Assembly: GCA_016932115.1 (NCBI GenBank)
Contig: JAFGDM010000008.1
Coordinates: forward strand, 1 to 41,980
Direction: 5' to 3'
Length of the DNA stretch: 41,980 nt
From: Deltaproteobacteria bacterium
Lineage (GTDB): Bacteria; Desulfobacterota; DSM-4660; Desulfatiglandales; HGW-15
Part shown: in pieces, positions 40,162 to 41,980 of the stretch
How the letters are laid out: every line of letters starts with the position of its first letter
How positions within the stretch are numbered: position 1 is the first letter of the stretch
The notes under the pieces: model-generated
Databases searched by the model: none
What the model was told of the DNA's origin: nothing
What the model saw: the letters and a program-made list of their open reading frames with translations, nothing else
Translations under genes and position numbers: made by a program

Positions 40162-41718
40162 ATGGCCAAAGACTTCTACTCCAAAAAGATTCTTATTCTG
40201 GATTTCGGCTCTCAATACACCCAACTCATTGCGAGACGGGTGAGAGAGACTCAGGTCTACTGCGAAATCCATCCCTTTAATCTTCGGCCTGAAAGAATCA
40301 GGGTCTTTGATCCCAGCGGCATCATCCTTTCCGGCGGTCCCGCGAGTATCTATGACAGGGGAGCCCCTACAGCCGATAAATCCATCCTCGGTCTTGGGGT
40401 GCCTGTCCTGGGGATCTGCTACGGCATGCAGTATATGACCCATCTGCTGGGTGGGGTCGTTGAAAGGGCCAGGGATCGGGAGTATGGAAACGCCTTTCTC
40501 AAAATCAGGGATACCGGCTCTCTTTTCCACGGTTTCAACCGGCGGCGGGAAGAAACCGTGTGGATGAGCCACGGCGATCGCATTGACAAGATGCCGGAAG
40601 GTTTCAAAATCCTTGCAAGCAGCAAGAACAGCCCTATCTCGGCCATGGCTGATGTTTCAAGGAATCTCTACGGGGTTCAATTCCACCCCGAGGTGGCTCA
40701 TACGCCCAAGGGAACTAGAATACTCAAGAATTTTCTTTTCAGGATCTGTGGCTGCGAGCCCCTCTGGACTATGAGGTCTTTTGCGGAAAGGACCATCGAC
40801 GACCTGCGAAAAAAAATCGGGGAGGAAAGGGTCATTTGCGGAATTTCCGGTGGAGTGGACTCCACCATAACTGCGGTTTTGCTTCACAAAGCCGTCGGCA
40901 GCCGGTTGACGGGCATTTTTGTGGACAATGGGTTGCTGAGGCGGGGGGAAGCGCAGGAAGTGATGGAGCTATTTCGCGATCTCTACCATGTCGACATTCA
41001 CAAGGTGAATGCGTCCGAGCTTTTTCTCCGAAAGCTCAGGGGAGTAACGGACCCTGAGAAAAAACGAAAGATTATCGGCAGGGAGTTCATTGCTGTTTTC
41101 GAAAAAAAGGCGAAAGAACTGGGACGGGCGAAATATCTGGCTCAAGGGACCCTGTACCCGGATGTTATCGAAAGCGTGTCCTTCAAGGGGCCTTCGGCGA
41201 CGATCAAGAGCCACCATAATGTCGGCGGATTGCCTGAGGTGATGAAACTGGAGCTGATCGAGCCTATGAGGGAGCTTTTCAAGGACGAGGGGCGCCAGGT
41301 CGGCATTGAGCTGGGGCTTCCCAGGGAAATGGTTATGCGTCAACCTTTCCCCGGCCCCGGTCTGGCTGTGAGAATCCTCGGCGAGATCACCTCGGCAAGA
41401 CTGGAAATCCTGAGGGATGCCGATGCCGTCCTTCTGGATGAAATCCGAAGGGCCGACCTTTACGAAAAGGTGTGGCAATCCTTTGCCGTGCTGCTCCCCG
41501 TCAAAACGGTGGGCGTTATGGGGGACGAAAGAACCTATGAAAATGTTATCGCGCTGAGGGTGGTTGACAGCCTGGATGCCATGACGGCCGACTGGACCCG
41601 GGTGCCTTACGAAATTCTGGCCCGCATTTCAAACCGGATCATCAATGAGGTACGAGGCGTCAACCGCGTTGTCTATGACATTTCCTCCAAGCCGCCCAGC
41701 ACAATCGAATGGGAATAA
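40162..41718 (+). CDS. guaA: GMP synthase (glutamine-hydrolysing)
   Basis: [48 protein letters not shown]. Confidence 0.98.
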   Translation: MAKDFYSKKILILDFGSQYTQLIARRVRETQVYCEIHPFNLRPERIRVFDPSGIILSGGPASIYDRGAPTADKSILGLGVPVLGICYGMQYMTHLLGGVVERARDREYGNAFLKIRDTGSLFHGFNRRREETVWMSHGDRIDKMPEGFKILASSKNSPISAMADVSRNLYGVQFHPEVAHTPKGTRILKNFLFRICGCEPLWTMRSFAERTIDDLRKKIGEERVICGISGGVDSTITAVLLHKAVGSRLTGIFVDNGLLRRGEAQEVMELFRDLYHVDIHKVNASELFLRKLRGVTDPEKKRKIIGREFIAVFEKKAKELGRAKYLAQGTLYPDVIESVSFKGPSATIKSHHNVGGLPEVMKLELIEPMRELFKDEGRQVGIELGLPREMVMRQPFPGPGLAVRILGEITSARLEILRDADAVLLDEIRRADLYEKVWQSFAVLLPVKTVGVMGDERTYENVIALRVVDSLDAMTADWTRVPYEILARISNRIINEVRGVNRVVYDISSKPPSTIEWE

Positions 41719-41738
41719 ACTTCCAGCGAAACATATTT

Positions 41739-41980
41739 GGAATTTCGTAACATTTCGGCTTTTTGAAAACACCTTAAGCACCAAGCATGGGGGTCCCTCT
41801 TAAAACTGCAAAACGAAGACGCCACACCACACTATGCAGCTTCAGGCAACGGGTGAGGCGGGCGGAGGTCGTCCGAGGTAAGCCCAGGAACGGTCAGCCC
41901 TCGAAGTTACCGTGAAGCCCCGCCGCCCGCCTTTGCCACCCCGTGCTTTCAAAGTCCTCCCCGGTTCTCTTCGTTTTGCA
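41739..41980 (-). repeat. Dispersed palindromic repeat, inverted copy at 3' end
   Basis: Inverted match to 1-212; perfect 13-bp inverted repeat TGCAAAACGAAGA (41807-41819) / TCTTCGTTTTGCA (41968-41980); inner stem aggcgggcgg (41856-41865) / ccgcccgcct (41923-41932). Confidence 0.88.

Overview
41,980-bp window, almost fully coding, from a probable anaerobic Desulfobacterota/deltaproteobacterium-like genome (taxonomy inferred from gene order only). No CRISPR array, prophage, transposase, rRNA or tRNA was recognised. Left block (+): tmk, holB, ricT/PSP1-family, metG, a TauE/SafE permease and a UspA protein. Middle block (mostly -): (i) a three-subunit molybdenum-hydroxylase (xanthine dehydrogenase/4-hydroxybenzoyl-CoA reductase superfamily) followed on the same strand by a Tup-type oxyanion ABC transporter; (ii) a Ugp-like ABC importer (C-B-A-E order); (iii) a GlpA-like oxidase / NAD(FAD) oxidoreductase / DUF1667 / HAD phosphatase operon; a divergent MBL-fold gene lies between (ii) and (iii). 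Right block: xthA and nth (tail-to-tail overlap), a stand-alone B3/4-domain protein, rpiB, a dCMP deaminase, nrdR, ribD-ribE-ribBA-ribH-nusB, leuS-lptE-holA, rpsT (-), murJ, ppx/gppA-guaB-guaA. Main non-coding signal: a dispersed palindromic repeat of about 170-220 bp present in inverted orientation at both window ends, with two degenerate half-copies inside, plus a separate MITE-like element upstream of the Mo-hydroxylase operon. Other points: an endonuclease III whose [4Fe-4S] motif reads C-x6-H-x2-C-x5-C, a heptanucleotide tandem repeat inside the metG linker, and a putative glycerol-phosphate import/oxidation locus. I found no convincing entirely new multi-gene system; the repeat family and the Nth variant are the best leads.
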